A stretch of 64,000 nt of DNA. Origin: Ignelater luminosus (taxonomy: Eukaryota; Arthropoda; Insecta; Coleoptera; Elateridae). Every line of letters starts with the position of its first letter. Position 1 is the first letter of the stretch. The notes below the pieces were generated by a model that was given only the letters and a program-made list of their open reading frames with translations, did no database searches and had not been told where the DNA came from. The stretch is taken from the NCBI GenBank assembly GCA_011009095.1, contig VTPC01090038.1, positions 186,001 through 250,000 on the forward strand. Reading direction: 5' to 3'. Of this stretch, positions 36,209-48,334 are shown piece after piece. The translations under genes and the position numbers were made by a program.

Positions 36209-39200
36209 GTCAATATGAAACGAAACCTTATCTAAGCAACTTTGAATACAATTCAAGATTTCTTTGTGGTCTTCGGAGGTGTCTTCCTTATAAGAACGAT
36301 AACTGTCTACATATAACACAGCAAGGTAACGAATACAAAAGCAATTTTAACTTTGCCGCGACGTGTAAATATTTTGTTCTATAAAACTTGTTTGAATATG
36401 GACTAATTGCTGAGAAGTGGAAAAGGTACGGTGTATGAACATTTTGCTTTCTACGATAAAAATAAGCATGAAGATATCGATCACTAAATGTGTATTCGCG
36501 ACATAAAGTTATCGAATAGCTGAAACGTTGATCGTATTGATAAGATACAAGTGCATTGACAAAAGACGGATAACTTACAATCTTTATAGTAAACTTAGTG
36601 TCAGGAGAGAAGCTCAGAGATAGAAACATTAATTTATTTAGTCTGCTATTTGCATTATTAGATAACATTATGTCTCAGCGTATTAATCAATACAAAGTTC
36701 GATATGGTTAGATCAACATTTACTACGTTAATATGTTAAAATGGTAATTTAAATTAATTAATCTTTAAGTAATTAAGTATCAGTCATTAATTTTTTAAGG
36801 TAGTTGTAGTTCATAATGACACCCAGTGATGTTAACATTAACAATTTGGTTTTCAACAAGAATTATGTTCGTAAAACAGTCCTGGATTCATCAACATTCA
36901 CAAATTCAACCTGTTGAATAAACTAAAAAAAGAGAAACCTAACAAAACATCGAAAAAACGTTGGCTTATTAGTACTACCTATTTGATTTTAGAGTTTTTG
37001 GATGAACCAACTTAACAAATCAACTAAATCTAATACGTTTTTCTTCAGTTTATGTGTTAATATTTCATTACAATGTTTTTTGATTAAGCTACTGAGAAAA
37101 TGTTAAAAATACAGTTGGTACGTTACATTTTAAAGCAGTGCATTTATCTTAATATTTTTTAACCTCACAATTCCAAACATACGAAGATTAATCACCCTTT
37201 AGTTGTGAACGCTACTTTTAAAAGCTGAAATCTATTTTTGCTGCTTGAAACTACACAACTTCATACATTTCGCATCAGTATTTTTGAATTAACGAATCTA
37301 TAAAAAAGCTGTTCTCCAACATACATATATACATCCAGCTCCTGCATTTTATCTGTTGTGGTGGTATATCTAGGGTTATCATCAATTTCAGCCCCTTTCA
37401 CATGTCGCGCATCGGTATTATTTCTCATTTGTTGGTTGCTCTCCCCAATTTTCAGTGAATATTACGAGAGCGAATTGTTTTTATACCCAACATCCATTAT
37501 TGTTGCTTTTTACTGATATCTCTTTTTCTGCTTTATATATTGTAATGTTTAATGCGATGGTTTTAATTTTTGTAATGTTAACATCACTCGAAAAAAAGGA
37601 CGTAAATGTCGTACAAAAACAGTATTAACTAAAACCTTATTAGTTTTCCGAAAGGGCTTTCCCAATTTTGTAGTAAAAATAGCTGAATATTTTCGCAGAA
37701 CAGGTTGCTTGTAATAAAAGCGTTAATGTAATTTCGAAGCGCTTGATGTACTAAATAAAGTTTCCAAAACTGGATATTGTATTAAATAAGTAACGTATTT
37801 ATAATGAAACGACGCCTAAACGCGGGCTGCTTAAAAGCCAAGCACAAAAAGGTACAATTAGAGTTAAAAACCCAATCAAAGCCTGATATGATCTAAAAAG
37901 AGGGTCGCGGAGTCGTTGATGTCGCGAAGAGTGGGTGAAATGAGATCCGGCATAAATGGGATAACTACGTTTACATGAACCTAAACTGGTATTAAAAAGT
38001 CGAATATATCCTGTCGCATCATGAATATTAATTTCACAAATGTTACCAACTGTTCTAGATTAGAGGTGATTACATTAATGGTTGTTAATTAAGCTGTTCC
38101 ATTTTTCCGTTTCTCTTGGCAAACTCTAAATTAAAGGGAAATTTTAATAGACCCTTTTAGTCACCGTCTTGAAAGTGTCTACAGTGGAACTTTGTTGAAG
38201 ATAGTTTACGCGTTAGTAAAATAAAACTAATTATAACTTGCGTTGATAAAACAGTCAATAAGTATTATATACAGCCATCTCCTTAACTAAATGTCAACGT
38301 TTGTTGTAATGTAATCGTTTTTCAACGCTTTGTAAACGTAGTAAACAAGCATATCCAAGAGTTCTGCGCAACCAATTATTGTACCAGATACAGGATAAAC
38401 AGTGACAAAGGCTTTGAGTGAGGGGGTTGAAGGGTGAGTCGGCGCGCACGACATGCGAATCAATAAAAACCGACACTTTTTTACTCCACACACGTCTATT
38501 CGTTCACGTATATTACACGTATAGTCCGGATATATTCGGCATTTTGCCGCGACTGGGCGTGAATGTTAGCTATTAGAATTTCATTTGCACATTTTTTGTC
38601 AATGGGTTTTAATACTTTTGACCGTGGAACAATTAAGTTGAAATATTTAATAACGTTCTTTATTGAATTAAAACGATTAAGTAAAATTGAAAATTGTGTA
38701 TAAAGCCGTTTTTATTTTTCGATAACACTGAAGGAGGTACTGTTCTTTGTTTATTTATGTAGTGTGTTCTATTTTTTACATTTCTTATTTTAAAAAAAGA
38801 GAATATTAGACAAAATTATATCTAAATAAAAATAACCTGTAGATGTTAAACTATAGGATTATGAGAAAAGTTGGGGGAGTAAATGGATATCCCAACTACA
38901 GTCTACAAACAACTTCAGGGCAATTTTTTGTCAAGTTACCACTTTTATGTTGGAACTATGAAAACACTTAGGCAATTTTAACTCCTTGGAAGTGTTTTAG
39001 TTACTTTATAATACTTAAAATGTTTGTCGAAGACTTGATAGTAACGGATCTAGATGTTAAAAACAATTAAGAAAAAGTATCACTAGATTTATCTAAATCA
39101 GTTTTCATAGTTTTGAGGTGCAAATGCAAAAACTAAAACCTCTATTACTGTCTGAAATATTCTTAGTGTTCCTCCTTATTAATTCAATGATAAAATGGAA

Positions 39201-39869
39201 CGAGAACAAGAAATAAATGCCATTTTCAGTTACCCTACTCGAAATACAGACGGAATCGGAGCTTGCACACGGTTAATTTTGTTGACTAAGCATCAGTTTT
39301 CATTCTTCCCTAAAACTAATTACTCGCCCTATTTTGTAATGATATTTCCCAGATACAAGATTGTAGTTCACAATTTTCTTTTCTATACTGCTCATTCAAT
39401 TCTTAAGGTTAAGCTTAGAGCGATTATTATTAGTCCCTTGCTTCTTATACCTATTATATCTATAATTCTGCGCATATTTGTAAGGGACAGTTCTGATTTC
39501 TGTATTTGTTTCTAACCTTCAAAGTTGCTTCTATCTTTATAGGTTAATGGATTCTAATCCATCTAGTTTATTATTATATGTACGACGAGGGTGTTTTTAT
39601 TCAACACATTCAGTACAAACACATGCTAGATGCTGCGATAAGTATGCAAGGCACTTTTAGTGAATTAGCAGATTGAATTCATTGTTGAAAGTACAGTGTG
39701 GTTTCTTAAATATACATTTAGGGTAGATCACGACTATTTTATTCATCTGTATCCAGTTTTATGTTTGTCAAATTTATTTTGTTTGACTTTATGCAAAGTT
39801 GCTAAATTGCTAAATGTTCGAGTTTGACAGTACATGTTAACAGCTTGCTACAGCCAGCAATCAATTTTT
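36209..39869. other. AT-rich stretch with GC-richer patches
   Basis: A 126-codon minus-strand ORF at 36288-36668 is long for this composition but is rich in S/Y/F and matches nothing I know. GC-richer patches at 37815-37960 (ggtcgcggagtcgttgatgt) and 38390-38570 (gtgagtcggcgcgcacgac) might be conserved non-coding DNA. No gene is assigned. Confidence 0.35.
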
Positions 39870-40304
39870 CTTAATGTTTCTGTATTGGATGGAGATTGCC
39901 TTAGACGAATACCGGGTAATATCAGGATTGATTGAGATATGAATGCCCGAATTGGGAATAATCCCATACCTGGAATCATGCAACGATTTAATGAGACGGC
40001 ACATAATGACAATGAAGATCTGCTTCCTGAATTTTGGGCACAAAACAGGCTAAGAATAAATAACACCTTCTATAACCATAAGTGGAAATACAAATATATT
40101 TTCATGAATATGCAAGGACAACAATCCATGATTAACTATATTATTACAAATCGGCAATTCCACCCAAGGCGCATACTAGACATAAGAACACTTAATTCAG
40201 GTACAGCAGGCACTGATCTTAAAATGCTGCTAGGAAAAATACGACTACAACACGGAAGATACAAGCAGAAAACAATAATAAAAGAGAAATTTAATATAAT
40301 ATAA
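39870..40304 (+). pseudogene. LINE endonuclease fragment
   Basis: From ATG 39939 the frame reads MNARIGNNPIPGIMQRFNET, equivalent to the GDFNARIG block of APE endonucleases, then RINNTFYNHK and QSMINYIITNRQFHP. About 60 bp upstream a shifted frame (ALDEYRVISG) still resembles the preceding segment. The usual catalytic Asp of the S-x-I-D-Y block is Asn here (SMINY), and the catalytic His of the terminal D-H pair is Leu (GTDLKMLLGKIR). Endonuclease activity would therefore be lost even if translated. An in-frame stop precedes NARIG. Confidence 0.8.
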
Positions 40305-42135
40305 TTTAAGCACTTAACAATGAGTTTACAAAACATCTGTACTCACAACAACTAAAAGGAAAAATAGAAACCAATAAAATAATAGAAGGGGATGATATAA
40401 ATATGGCTTGGAAGAAAATAAGGGAAAATATTACACAAGCAGCTAAAGAGGCTATAAGCAAGAGAGATAAATGCAAATAAAAGCTATTCATACAAAACAC
40501 CACGGTTCACTCCTGAAGTTAAAAAAATTACAGAAGAAATGAAACTAGCTTTCCGAAAATATATTAGCACAAAAAATCCTGATGATTGAAGAAAATATGT
40601 AAACATAAGGAACCAGACCAACATCAAAATACGAGAACTAAAAGATTACTGGAAAGGATTCACAAAGGAGTTGGAAAATGGTCTATACGGGTCACAAAAG
40701 AAAGTGTGGGAGATGCTTAAAAATAGAAAGATCTAAATCAGTGAAACAGTGACAATAAATAACATAACCACTGAAAAATGGGAGCAATATTTTAAAGACC
40801 TCTACGAAAACAAAATAAGTCAAATAAAAGAACAACAATCATGGTGCAAAAATAGAAATGATGAAGAATTAACAGTAAGGCGAAGACATTTTAAGTGCCG
40901 TAAAACTCCTTAAGAATCGTAAAACACCGAGCCCTGACGATATACCCAACGAATTATTGAAATGTGGCGGAATAGATTTGTACAATGAATTTGATAAACT
41001 GTTCAACAAGGTACTAACTAATGGGACAATACCAGATAAATGGATAAAAAGTTTGACAATCCTTGTGTTCAAAAGGGGAAAAAAAGCAACCCAGAGAATT
41101 ATAAAGGAATCACGCTGCTTAACTCCACCCAAAAACTATTCACAAAAATTGTCACTGCGTAACTAGATTCATACATCATCAAAATGAATGAGAAACAACA
41201 AGATTTCCGTAAGAACAGATCTACAGTCGGTGCCATATTTATGTATACTTAGGCAAATAACTGAAAAAGCGATCGAATATAATTCGCCAGCCTTTATATG
41301 TTTCGTGGATCTACAGAAGACATTGGATCGAGTACAGTTAGACGGACAGAATACACTGTGCCCACACCTCTAATTGAAATAATATATCAATTAAATAGAA
41401 ATATCACAACAAGGATACAAAATGGAAATCAAACAACAGCAGAATTAAAGTACTCTACAAGAATCAGACAAGGCGACTCACAGTCCTGCATTATTCAATC
41501 TGATAAGTTATTGACAGCTTAAAACATCGAAACGGTTACAAAATGGGCAACAAGCAGATAAAAGCAGTATGTTATGCAGATGACGCTGTTCTAGTGGCAA
41601 GCTCAGAGGACGATCTTCAACGAATGTTATACAAATTACACCTGACCGCGACGGTGTAAACTAAAGATCAATGGTGCTATAATAGAGCAAGTAATGTCCT
41701 TCAGCTACTTAGGAGCGGAGGCAACCAGCCATCGAGATCTATATAAGGAAGTTAGTCAACAAGTAATAAAAGGGGTACGAGTATCAAGATATCTTAAAGA
41801 TGTAACGTGGAAAAACAAGCACTTTGATATATATAGTAAAACGAAAATACTAATATAAGACCATTGTAAGATCAATTTTAACCTATGCTGCAGAAACCCT
41901 GGCGAACACGAAAAAGACCAAATAATTAATGCGTACTGCTGCAATGGACACATTAAGAGCAGACCGAGTAAGAACAATACAAAATAACTAATATTGCTCG
42001 GTTTGTGAAACAAAGAAGAAAAAATTGGAATGCAGAGCCAGTGGCGGTAGATTAATAAAAATAGCAAGAGATAAAATATCTCAAGGAAAAATGAATGCAG
42101 GAAGACCGAGGAGAAGATGGATGGAAAGTTGGTAA
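40305..42135 (+). pseudogene. LINE reverse transcriptase, frame-broken
   Basis: The linker reads AWKKIRENITQAAKEAISKR and, in another frame, FTPEVKKITEEMKLAFRKYI. RT block 1 is LKNRKTPSPDDIPNELLKCG near 40905-40965, followed by KLFNKVLTNGTIPDKWIKS. ENYKGITLLNSTQKLFTKI lies in a shifted frame near 41095. The palm Asp block is FICFVDLQKTLDRV (about 41297-41338), and the RQG motif is RIRQGDS near 41462. The catalytic YADD is VCYADDAVLVASSEDDLQ near 41570-41620. SYLGAEATSH (41705) and the C-terminal GRPRRRWMESW, with TAA at 42133, complete the order. At least half a dozen frameshifts or stops separate these blocks. Confidence 0.8.
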
Positions 42136-42449
42136 TCATCATCCATCGACACACCATAATGAAAGTACGAAAAAACCAGACTCTAAGTCTACGATAAAAA
42201 AGAAGAAGAAGAAGATTGAAATTGAATTTAGGTCTAAGTTTCTACCTGAAATTTTGTACCTGAAAACTTGCAGACCAGGTATCAGAGTTGTTGAGTATTT
42301 TTTATAAAAAAGGCCTCGATACCTACGTTTTGGAAGTATAATATTGCTTTTAGTGCTTTTTTATTTTCATTAATTTCATTACTTTTGTTCAAAAGTTGAC
42401 TGTAAAAAAGTATAGTTAAATTAGCAATGTGTATGATTAGTATAAAAAC

Positions 42450-42559
42450 AGCCTGACAGAGATTGTTAACTTTACTAAATACAATACAACATTGTCGAAA
42501 CTACAATTTGATTGGCCAAGCCGACAATCTGATTAGTCAAGTTAACAATCTCGTACGGC
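42450..42559. mobile_element. small foldback (MITE-like) element
   Basis: The ends read agcctgacagagattgttaa and, inverted from the right, agccgtacgagattgttaac. The core gagattgttaactt at 42459-42472 is repeated perfectly inverted at 42539-42552. Matches continue inward to ttgtcg, giving arms of about 40 bp and a loop of about 30 bp. No coding capacity and no clear target duplication. It sits about 120 bp upstream of the signal-peptide exon candidate. Confidence 0.65.
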
Positions 42560-42680
42560 TGCGCCTAGTGTTTACATCATTTCTTTCTATTTTACCTTTA
42601 ATAGCGAAAATGACTTAACTTTCATATTTATTTCACGTCTGTCTTTCAGTTAGTATACCCAAATTACAAACTATTCATAA

Positions 42681-42798
42681 ATGAAATTTAATTATAAATC
42701 TAACTTCATCCGATTTCTTATCTTTATTTTAACAATATTCATAACAGAGAAGACTCTCTCTACTGACGCGTTACTTGTCAGCAACGACAACAGTCTAA
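42681..42798 (+). CDS. candidate first coding exon with signal peptide
   Basis: ATG at 42681, in good insect context (cataaATGa), opens 39 codons plus one base and ends at a consensus donor, CTAA|GTAAGTA (GT at 42799). The product begins MKFNYKSNFIRFLIFILTIF, a basic n-region and strong hydrophobic core, followed by TEKTLSTDALLVSNDNSL. A signal cleavage site near STDA is plausible. An acceptor tctgtctttcag at 42638-42649 could bound a 5' untranslated exon start at 42650. The exon leaves phase 1, which fits acceptors at 44417 and 47490. This is the most gene-like host piece in the window; family unknown. A secreted peptide precursor or receptor N-terminus are both possible. Confidence 0.4.
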
Positions 42799-42859
42799 GT
42801 AAGTACTATCTCTGCAAATTCCTTAAAAATACTTTGCGATGTCGCATCTTAGTTATAGA

Positions 42860-43230
42860 TAGTGAGCCAAAATGTTAAAATGTTTTTATTTGCTGTATTT
42901 TCGATCCAATTTGCAAGTATTACCTTCTGCCATTGATTTTCTAGGATATCTTTGTCTTCATGTAAAATAAATGGCTGAATGGGAAGTTCATTAAATGGTT
43001 TTTGTTGTGTCTTAATAGCTGTATGACTTAAGATTTCCCAAGAAAGCCATATCTTGAGGTACGAGGGTTATTAGCTTTTTGAAGGGATGTCGCAAAAAAT
43101 CAGTACAGGGTTGACAAATAATTTTCTTGTCGTTTTCATTGACGTTAGTTGCAGGTAACTGCAAGTTAAAATTTTCACCTAAATCTACCGTTTCTATTGG
43201 CCATTGGTTGCTGCAACACAAATTTGTTTG
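42860..43230 (-). pseudogene. minus-strand coding remnant, possible hAT-like
   Basis: On the minus strand, following an acceptor-like ttgtgttgcag, the frame reads IETVDLGENFNLQLPATNVN and CTDFLRHPFKKLITLVPQDM to 43012. A shifted frame continues as KPFNELPIQPFILHEDKDIL, then ENQWQKVILANWIEN to about 42910. The 'DxxxLxxxWxxL' ending vaguely recalls the C-terminal part of some hAT-type transposases. I cannot assign it firmly. It lies inside the proposed first intron of the 42681 gene candidate. Confidence 0.3.
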
Positions 43231-43684
43231 TGTATATCTTTTAAATTGTTAAACTAAAAAACGAGGCCTACAATTCGTTTAGCTAATGAATAAATAACTA
43301 AAAACATATTGCAATAGGCACTACCTACAGATACTTATTGCTCTGATATCTCAAATTCAATAAGTTATTCATTTTAACCAGAATTGGTTTTAAAAATATA
43401 AATAAAGATGATTTTTTTATCTTTCAGAATATCATTAATTATAACTAATTATAAATCTTCTGCGCTAAAATAACTAGACATGTAGGTAGTTTTGCACCTG
43501 CTTTTGACACACAAATGTATAGAGTGGCAAGTACATTTCAATAATATTAAATCAGGAACATGATCATGAATAAATAATTAATTAATAGATTAAATTAAGC
43601 TAAGTACTTATTTATCTTCAGCCCAAGACTGTATTTCCTCACGTTCAACTATTAAATAACCGCTGTTAAAATATACACAGAAGC

Positions 43685-44065
43685 TCAAAATAATTTCAAA
43701 TTCACAGAATGACGGGACATAGGCAGATTTTTAATCTTAAAAAAACCAAAACATAACGACTTAACGAACACAACATCGTCTTGCTTGGTCTCGTTCGCCG
43801 GTACAGAAAACTTCGCCTCTCCGACCATGATACCAACACTCAAACTTGCGTTGTTGCCAGTTTGGCAAATTTCTTTAATACCAACTACTAATTCTGAGAA
43901 TAGCACAGTAGTCTAATTGTCAATAATTTGTTGTTTCCAAATCTTCCAAATATACCGTAGTAAGCAAATCAATAATTCAAGCGCCAAATGAGGAGCGAAA
44001 GGTAGTCCAATTGGCGACAAATCGCCCAATCTGGACACATTGCTGATACAGATACAATACATACG
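43685..44065 (-). pseudogene. minus-strand open region, one stop
   Basis: A single minus-strand frame is open from just inside a stop at 44066-44068 down to 43685 with only one internal TAG, about 125 codons. It reads SRLGDLSPIGLPFAPHLALE, later IKEICQTGNNASLSVGIMVG and EAKFSVPANETKQDDVVFVK. Its GC content exceeds the surroundings. No known family was recognised. It is most likely a decayed TE or gene fragment. Confidence 0.3.
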
Positions 44066-44416
44066 CTAGAGTAACTATTTTAGAGAATCTCTGTTTTCCT
44101 AAAACTACCATTCTGCTTTTTAATTAAGGTTGCGTATTTTAAAATGTGTAAGTTAAGAAGATTTGATAATTTCCAACAACTTTTCTGCTATTCTACTAGG
44201 ACTATCAATACTTTTCCATTCCAAATTATCTTGAGCGATTTTGTTCCATTTTTTGCTGTTTCTTTTATTTTTCACATATTTGCTTCTTATACACTGTATA
44301 TCGTTAATGTGCATTTAAGCTATTTGTTGGAACAAGGCTGTCGTTCTAATTTAAACCCGAGATAAGACTCTGAACCTGGATTATTACTTTTTTGCTTACT
44401 TTGGATTTAATTTCAG

Positions 44417-44556
44417 CTCCAAGCAGAAGTGTTGTGACTGGTATGAGTTTAGTCCTTTTAACTTTCTATCTACTTTCCACGCTTCCTCTTAACGCCATGC
44501 CTACACCTACTAGTGAGCCGCAAATGAGCACAGGTGTGCAGCTGGTTTATCAATAG
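44417..44556 (+). CDS. candidate exon with second signal-like hydrophobic run
   Basis: An acceptor ttggatttaatttcag ends at 44416. Two leading bases complete the codon left open at 42798, after which the frame reads PSRSVVTGMSLVLLTFYLLS, then TLPLNAMPTPTSEPQMST. It can run on to a TAG at 44554-44556, or leave at a CAG|GTGTGC donor (44534) in phase 1. From its own ATG (44443) the run SLVLLTFYLLSTLPLNA also looks like a signal peptide. The piece could therefore be exon 2, or an alternative first exon of the same gene. Confidence 0.3.
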
Positions 44557-45134
44557 CAATGCAACTAGACTAAACTTTCTATTATAGATTTTCAGAACGA
44601 TCGGTTTGTCTGAGAACACATTTTCTTCTGTAGTCATAAGTCTAGTTAATTATATAGTCCATGGTTCCGACTTCCAATGTTGTAAGATTTAATTTGATTT
44701 CTATTTTTGATGGATTTCTTTATGAATGCGTTATTGTTTTAACGTTAGTCTTCGTATTTGTAATTATTAGTTTGCTTATATTAGATAATAAAAAAAAATT
44801 ATGCCTGCAATATATTTAAACGAGGTTTTACTACTTCTAGACAGTACCTAAATAATTAGAATTTAATTATACCTTAGAATGTTAAAATAAATTCCCCTTA
44901 AGTGCAAAAGAAGTTGGTTTTGTTTAATTAATAAAATAGAGTTTTATCGTTTTAATAACAATTAATGTAATTAGGATTGCGAGATTTTTTTGCATTAAAA
45001 CCATTCAGTACGCTTTGGGGAGGTTTTAGCTATTATTTTCGTTATAGCTCTTATTGAACTTTTCGATATTTTTAATGTTAAAACCGTTAATTAATTATTC
45101 GGATGAATAAGAATTTTATATTTTTTCATTTCAG

Positions 45135-45227
45135 AACCCCCCACAATAGATTTAAAATGTTTCCGTTTCACACCCGTTTCTTCCGCTTGTCTCAGTCTTT
45201 CCCTGAAAAGCTTCTCTTTCGATTAAC
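45135..45227 (+). CDS. candidate alternative terminal exon
   Basis: The acceptor ttttttcatttcag ends at 45134. Two bases complete a phase-1 codon and the frame reads PPTIDLKCFRFTPVSSACLS, then LSLKSFSFD and a TAA near 45225. The phase fits a join from 44533. The evidence is only splice phase and an open frame. Confidence 0.2.
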
Positions 45228-47489
45228 TGACATTTTAACATTGCTGTTATAATTTCTTTGCGTTCTATTTTAGGCTCTAGATTTATTAGGCTACAAAATA
45301 AGCAATTAACGATAAAGCTACAAAACTTCCTTAATGTATCAGTTTACCTCTTGTTATAGTTGGCTGTCCGCTTAAATGATTTGTTTACTTGCTTTCTTTT
45401 CCATAAAAACTAGGAAAACAGGTAGATATTAACGGTTCAAATAAGTAAACATTGGGTAATAAAATAATATTAATTAATCTTGAATGCATTCAGAAAAAAG
45501 AGATTAATAAAATTTAACTGTGCATGTAAATTTCCAGTTTTTCAACCGAAGTTAATATGAAGTTTTCTTGTAGACCGCTCCATAAGAGATAGCAAGAAAA
45601 CAATTTAAAATTATTAAAGTGTTAAAAAACTTTGAAACCTCTGCCATTCTTTTAAGATAGCATCTTACTTCGAGGCGCTTATAAGCTTTTTCTCGACCTT
45701 TCTTCCATTTAAGAAAGAAAATTTTTGTTCGAAATTAAAAGAACAAAGTTCTTTATTGAGTTTGATTGAAGTTTAATTTGAAGCTTAAAGTATCATCGTA
45801 AAGTACGTTTTCTGCGTTTTCGTTGCCGAAAAAATGGAATATTTAATATTGCCGGTATTAAGACGTTTTTCGTATTTTTATACATTAATAAAAAAAATTA
45901 TATTCTTGGCGTACTTTTAAACTGTAAACAGACATAATCTTACTTTTCTGGGTCACTGGAAGTAAATGAATTCAAATTTTATGTAAATGTACGCTTACTT
46001 ACAAGTTTTCAGAGTTGGAAGTTTGTCGCAAATTTAATTAAATCGTCTGAATGTCGTTAAGAATGGGTAATTTGATTGTTTTAGTGCTGAAACTCCACTT
46101 TATGTCGCTTATGACTTAAATGCTTCGCTATACTACTGGTGTTTCACTGTTTGCCGTTTGCTTGTTTGTTGAATTCTGAAGAGTGACAAACAAATCCTTA
46201 ATTATAACTGTAGCCTCTTTTTTTATTTTAAGATTAGACTTCAAATAAAAAAGGTTCCTGCTTACACTCATAAGCGACTAATTAAGTAGACTATAACTGT
46301 TCTTTACATTTTATGTTCTCATATTGTGTAGTAAAACGTTTTTGTTTTTGAACTTTCAACGGTTTCGGCGTTCACGTAATTATCCATTGTTTGCCCAAAC
46401 TTAAATAAGTTGGTACTACTATATAATGTTTATTACGCTGATAATTTAAATGTCAAAATTTTAAAATATAATTTAATGCTTTTGTCTGTATGTACACATA
46501 ATTTGTATATATTTTTTATATTGAGAATGCCGTGCATAGAACAATTAAAAAGAAAATATTCTGTTATGTAGTGTACAAGTCATTAGATTCTGCGAAGCAT
46601 TGCAACTATTAAAATAAGATTACACATTCTCACAGTTAATGCAATTTGAAAACGCAGTTACAGAAAGTTAAAATGGATTCTAAAAATCTGCTTTGTCATA
46701 GAATATGGAAATGAGGTACACTCTGCTTTAAATTAGACTGCAAATTATCAAATTTCGACGTGAAAAATTAAATGTTTTAAAGTCAATTTTTTGTTTGCAA
46801 AGGATATTGTATAGTCATAAACATGAAAGATAGGAGACACTGCTACCTTGATATAGGAACTTCAATTTCCTCCTTGTTATAAAAAACATGTTAAAATATT
46901 CTCCTGCGGTTTACTGAATTGAAACAAAATTGAAACTATGACTCTTTTCTTAGAAACAGATCATCCTTATTGGTGTTTTGAGTATAATTTTGTATTTTAT
47001 TGATACCAAGTACATGTGTTGTGTTACGGTCAAAAACGGAAATATCGACCTATCTATAATTTAACCCTCACAACCTATAAATTAGCTCTAAGTCAGAGAC
47101 GAGGGGTTAAAACTCGTTAAAACTATTTCAGCAAATATTATTCAGAAAATACCTCACAGCCTTGGAGTTTGATTGTAGGTCAATAAAATAAGTTGTTGTC
47201 CACGAATGTTGATCTATTTCTGAAGAATTGTACGCACGATGGCCTAAAAAAGATCTAGCCCAAAACTTTGAATCTAAATAATTTTGCGTTAGATTAATGA
47301 TGAGTATCAGTTCACGAAGCCGCGTCACTGCTCAATGCTTCATTGGTAAACTCGAGAGCCTTGATTGTAATGAAGAATTCTTCTGGATACCCTTACAGAA
47401 AGTCTTTAATTTGAACAAAAATTCTAGGAATGATTCCCAGAATATTTTACTAATATTTAAATAAAAGAAAGATTAATTTTTATTTTCAG
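45228..47489. other. AT-rich non-coding stretch
   Basis: No structured element was recognised. A minus-strand ORF at 47128-47328, starting from a GTG, is protein-like (YLDSKFWARSFLGHRAYNSS) but has no known relative. Confidence 0.35.
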
Positions 47490-47536
47490 CCTGGTTGGAT
47501 TTCACCACAGTTTACGATTACGATAACAATGAATAA
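47490..47536 (+). CDS. candidate terminal exon with acidic tyrosine tail
   Basis: The acceptor gattaatttttattttcag ends at 47489. After two bases, which would complete a phase-1 codon from 42798 or 44533, the frame reads WLDFTTVYDYDNNE and stops at TAA 47534-47536. The acidic 'YDYDNNE' end is striking for this AT-rich DNA. Phase agreement with both upstream candidates is the main support. Confidence 0.25.
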
Positions 47537-48334
47537 GTAGTTACAAACACAATGAATCTTTTAATTAAAAGTCGACCGTAAGGTCGCTAATAATCCAAAG
47601 GTATGTTCAGTAAAATAACAGATCTGTTATATATTATTGACACATCTCTAACTTATTCCACTGATTCTTCAACTTTAACATTTTGGGTTTCCGCTCATTA
47701 ATCATCTTTTCCATTTACACTTGAAAATAACTTTTTGGGTCAATCCATTTCAAACGACCCAGAAAAACAAATTTTAGTTGCTCGGCCATTAAAAAAAATT
47801 ATATTTTGACTGTTATTTGCCTCAAATATGAGTAGCCGAAAACACATATTATTTTATTTTTATACTTAACCGTTTAGAAATGACGGCCATTTGTACTCCA
47901 CGGTGCACGCTAATTTCTGCGTTTGCAGACATCTACGGAAAATTAATTTCCTACAGACTGGTTAGGCATAGACATTTCAAATAAAAACTATTGTTTTCTT
48001 TAAACTTTGCTGTATCTTTCTTATTCCTTTCATTAAAGCCCTAAATTATCATTTAATATGTGAAAATTGCTCTTGAAATTTGGTGATAGAAACGCTCTTT
48101 TGAAGGGATGTTTTTTTATGGAAAGAGTGCAATATCAAAGTTAATTTGTTTTGTGCTGGTACATATCGCAAAACACCGCAAAACACTGTATGCTGAAAAA
48201 GAAAGAAGCTCGAATCTTGCTTCCTTTATTTTTTATACATTTCCAAAAAGTTGCAATTTTCAGATCTGGCCTAACTTTAAGGCTTAATATCTCTGGTGGG
48301 GGACCAGATAAAAATTTGATTGATTTGGATATTA

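Larger units (their letters stand above)
39870..42218 (+). mobile_element. 5'-truncated LINE (APE-type, RTE-like), decayed
   Basis: The region encodes, in order, the back half of an apurinic-type endonuclease, a linker, and a full set of reverse-transcriptase blocks, ending in a basic GRPRRRWMESW tail and a short 3' untranslated region closed by an (AAG)n run at about 42196-42212. The absence of the 5' half of the endonuclease is the usual 5' truncation of LINE insertions. Frames change repeatedly and stops are frequent. I believe the family is RTE-like, from the endonuclease type, the lack of a C-terminal zinc knuckle and the trinucleotide tail, but a Jockey-group relative is possible. Target-site duplications were not identified. 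Confidence 0.85.

Noticed and set aside
36288-36668. 126-codon minus-strand ORF
   Set aside because: Although long for this composition, the product is S/Y/F-rich with no recognisable motif, no splice context and no composition change; it is most likely chance.
42195-42213. (AAG)n as an independent microsatellite
   Set aside because: It lies exactly at the 3' end of the LINE and is better explained as the element's own tail.
29386-47586. Shared aagtcgaccgtaa at about 29385 and about 47574
   Set aside because: Only about 13 bp match and the second site lacks the surrounding TIR; treated as coincidence.
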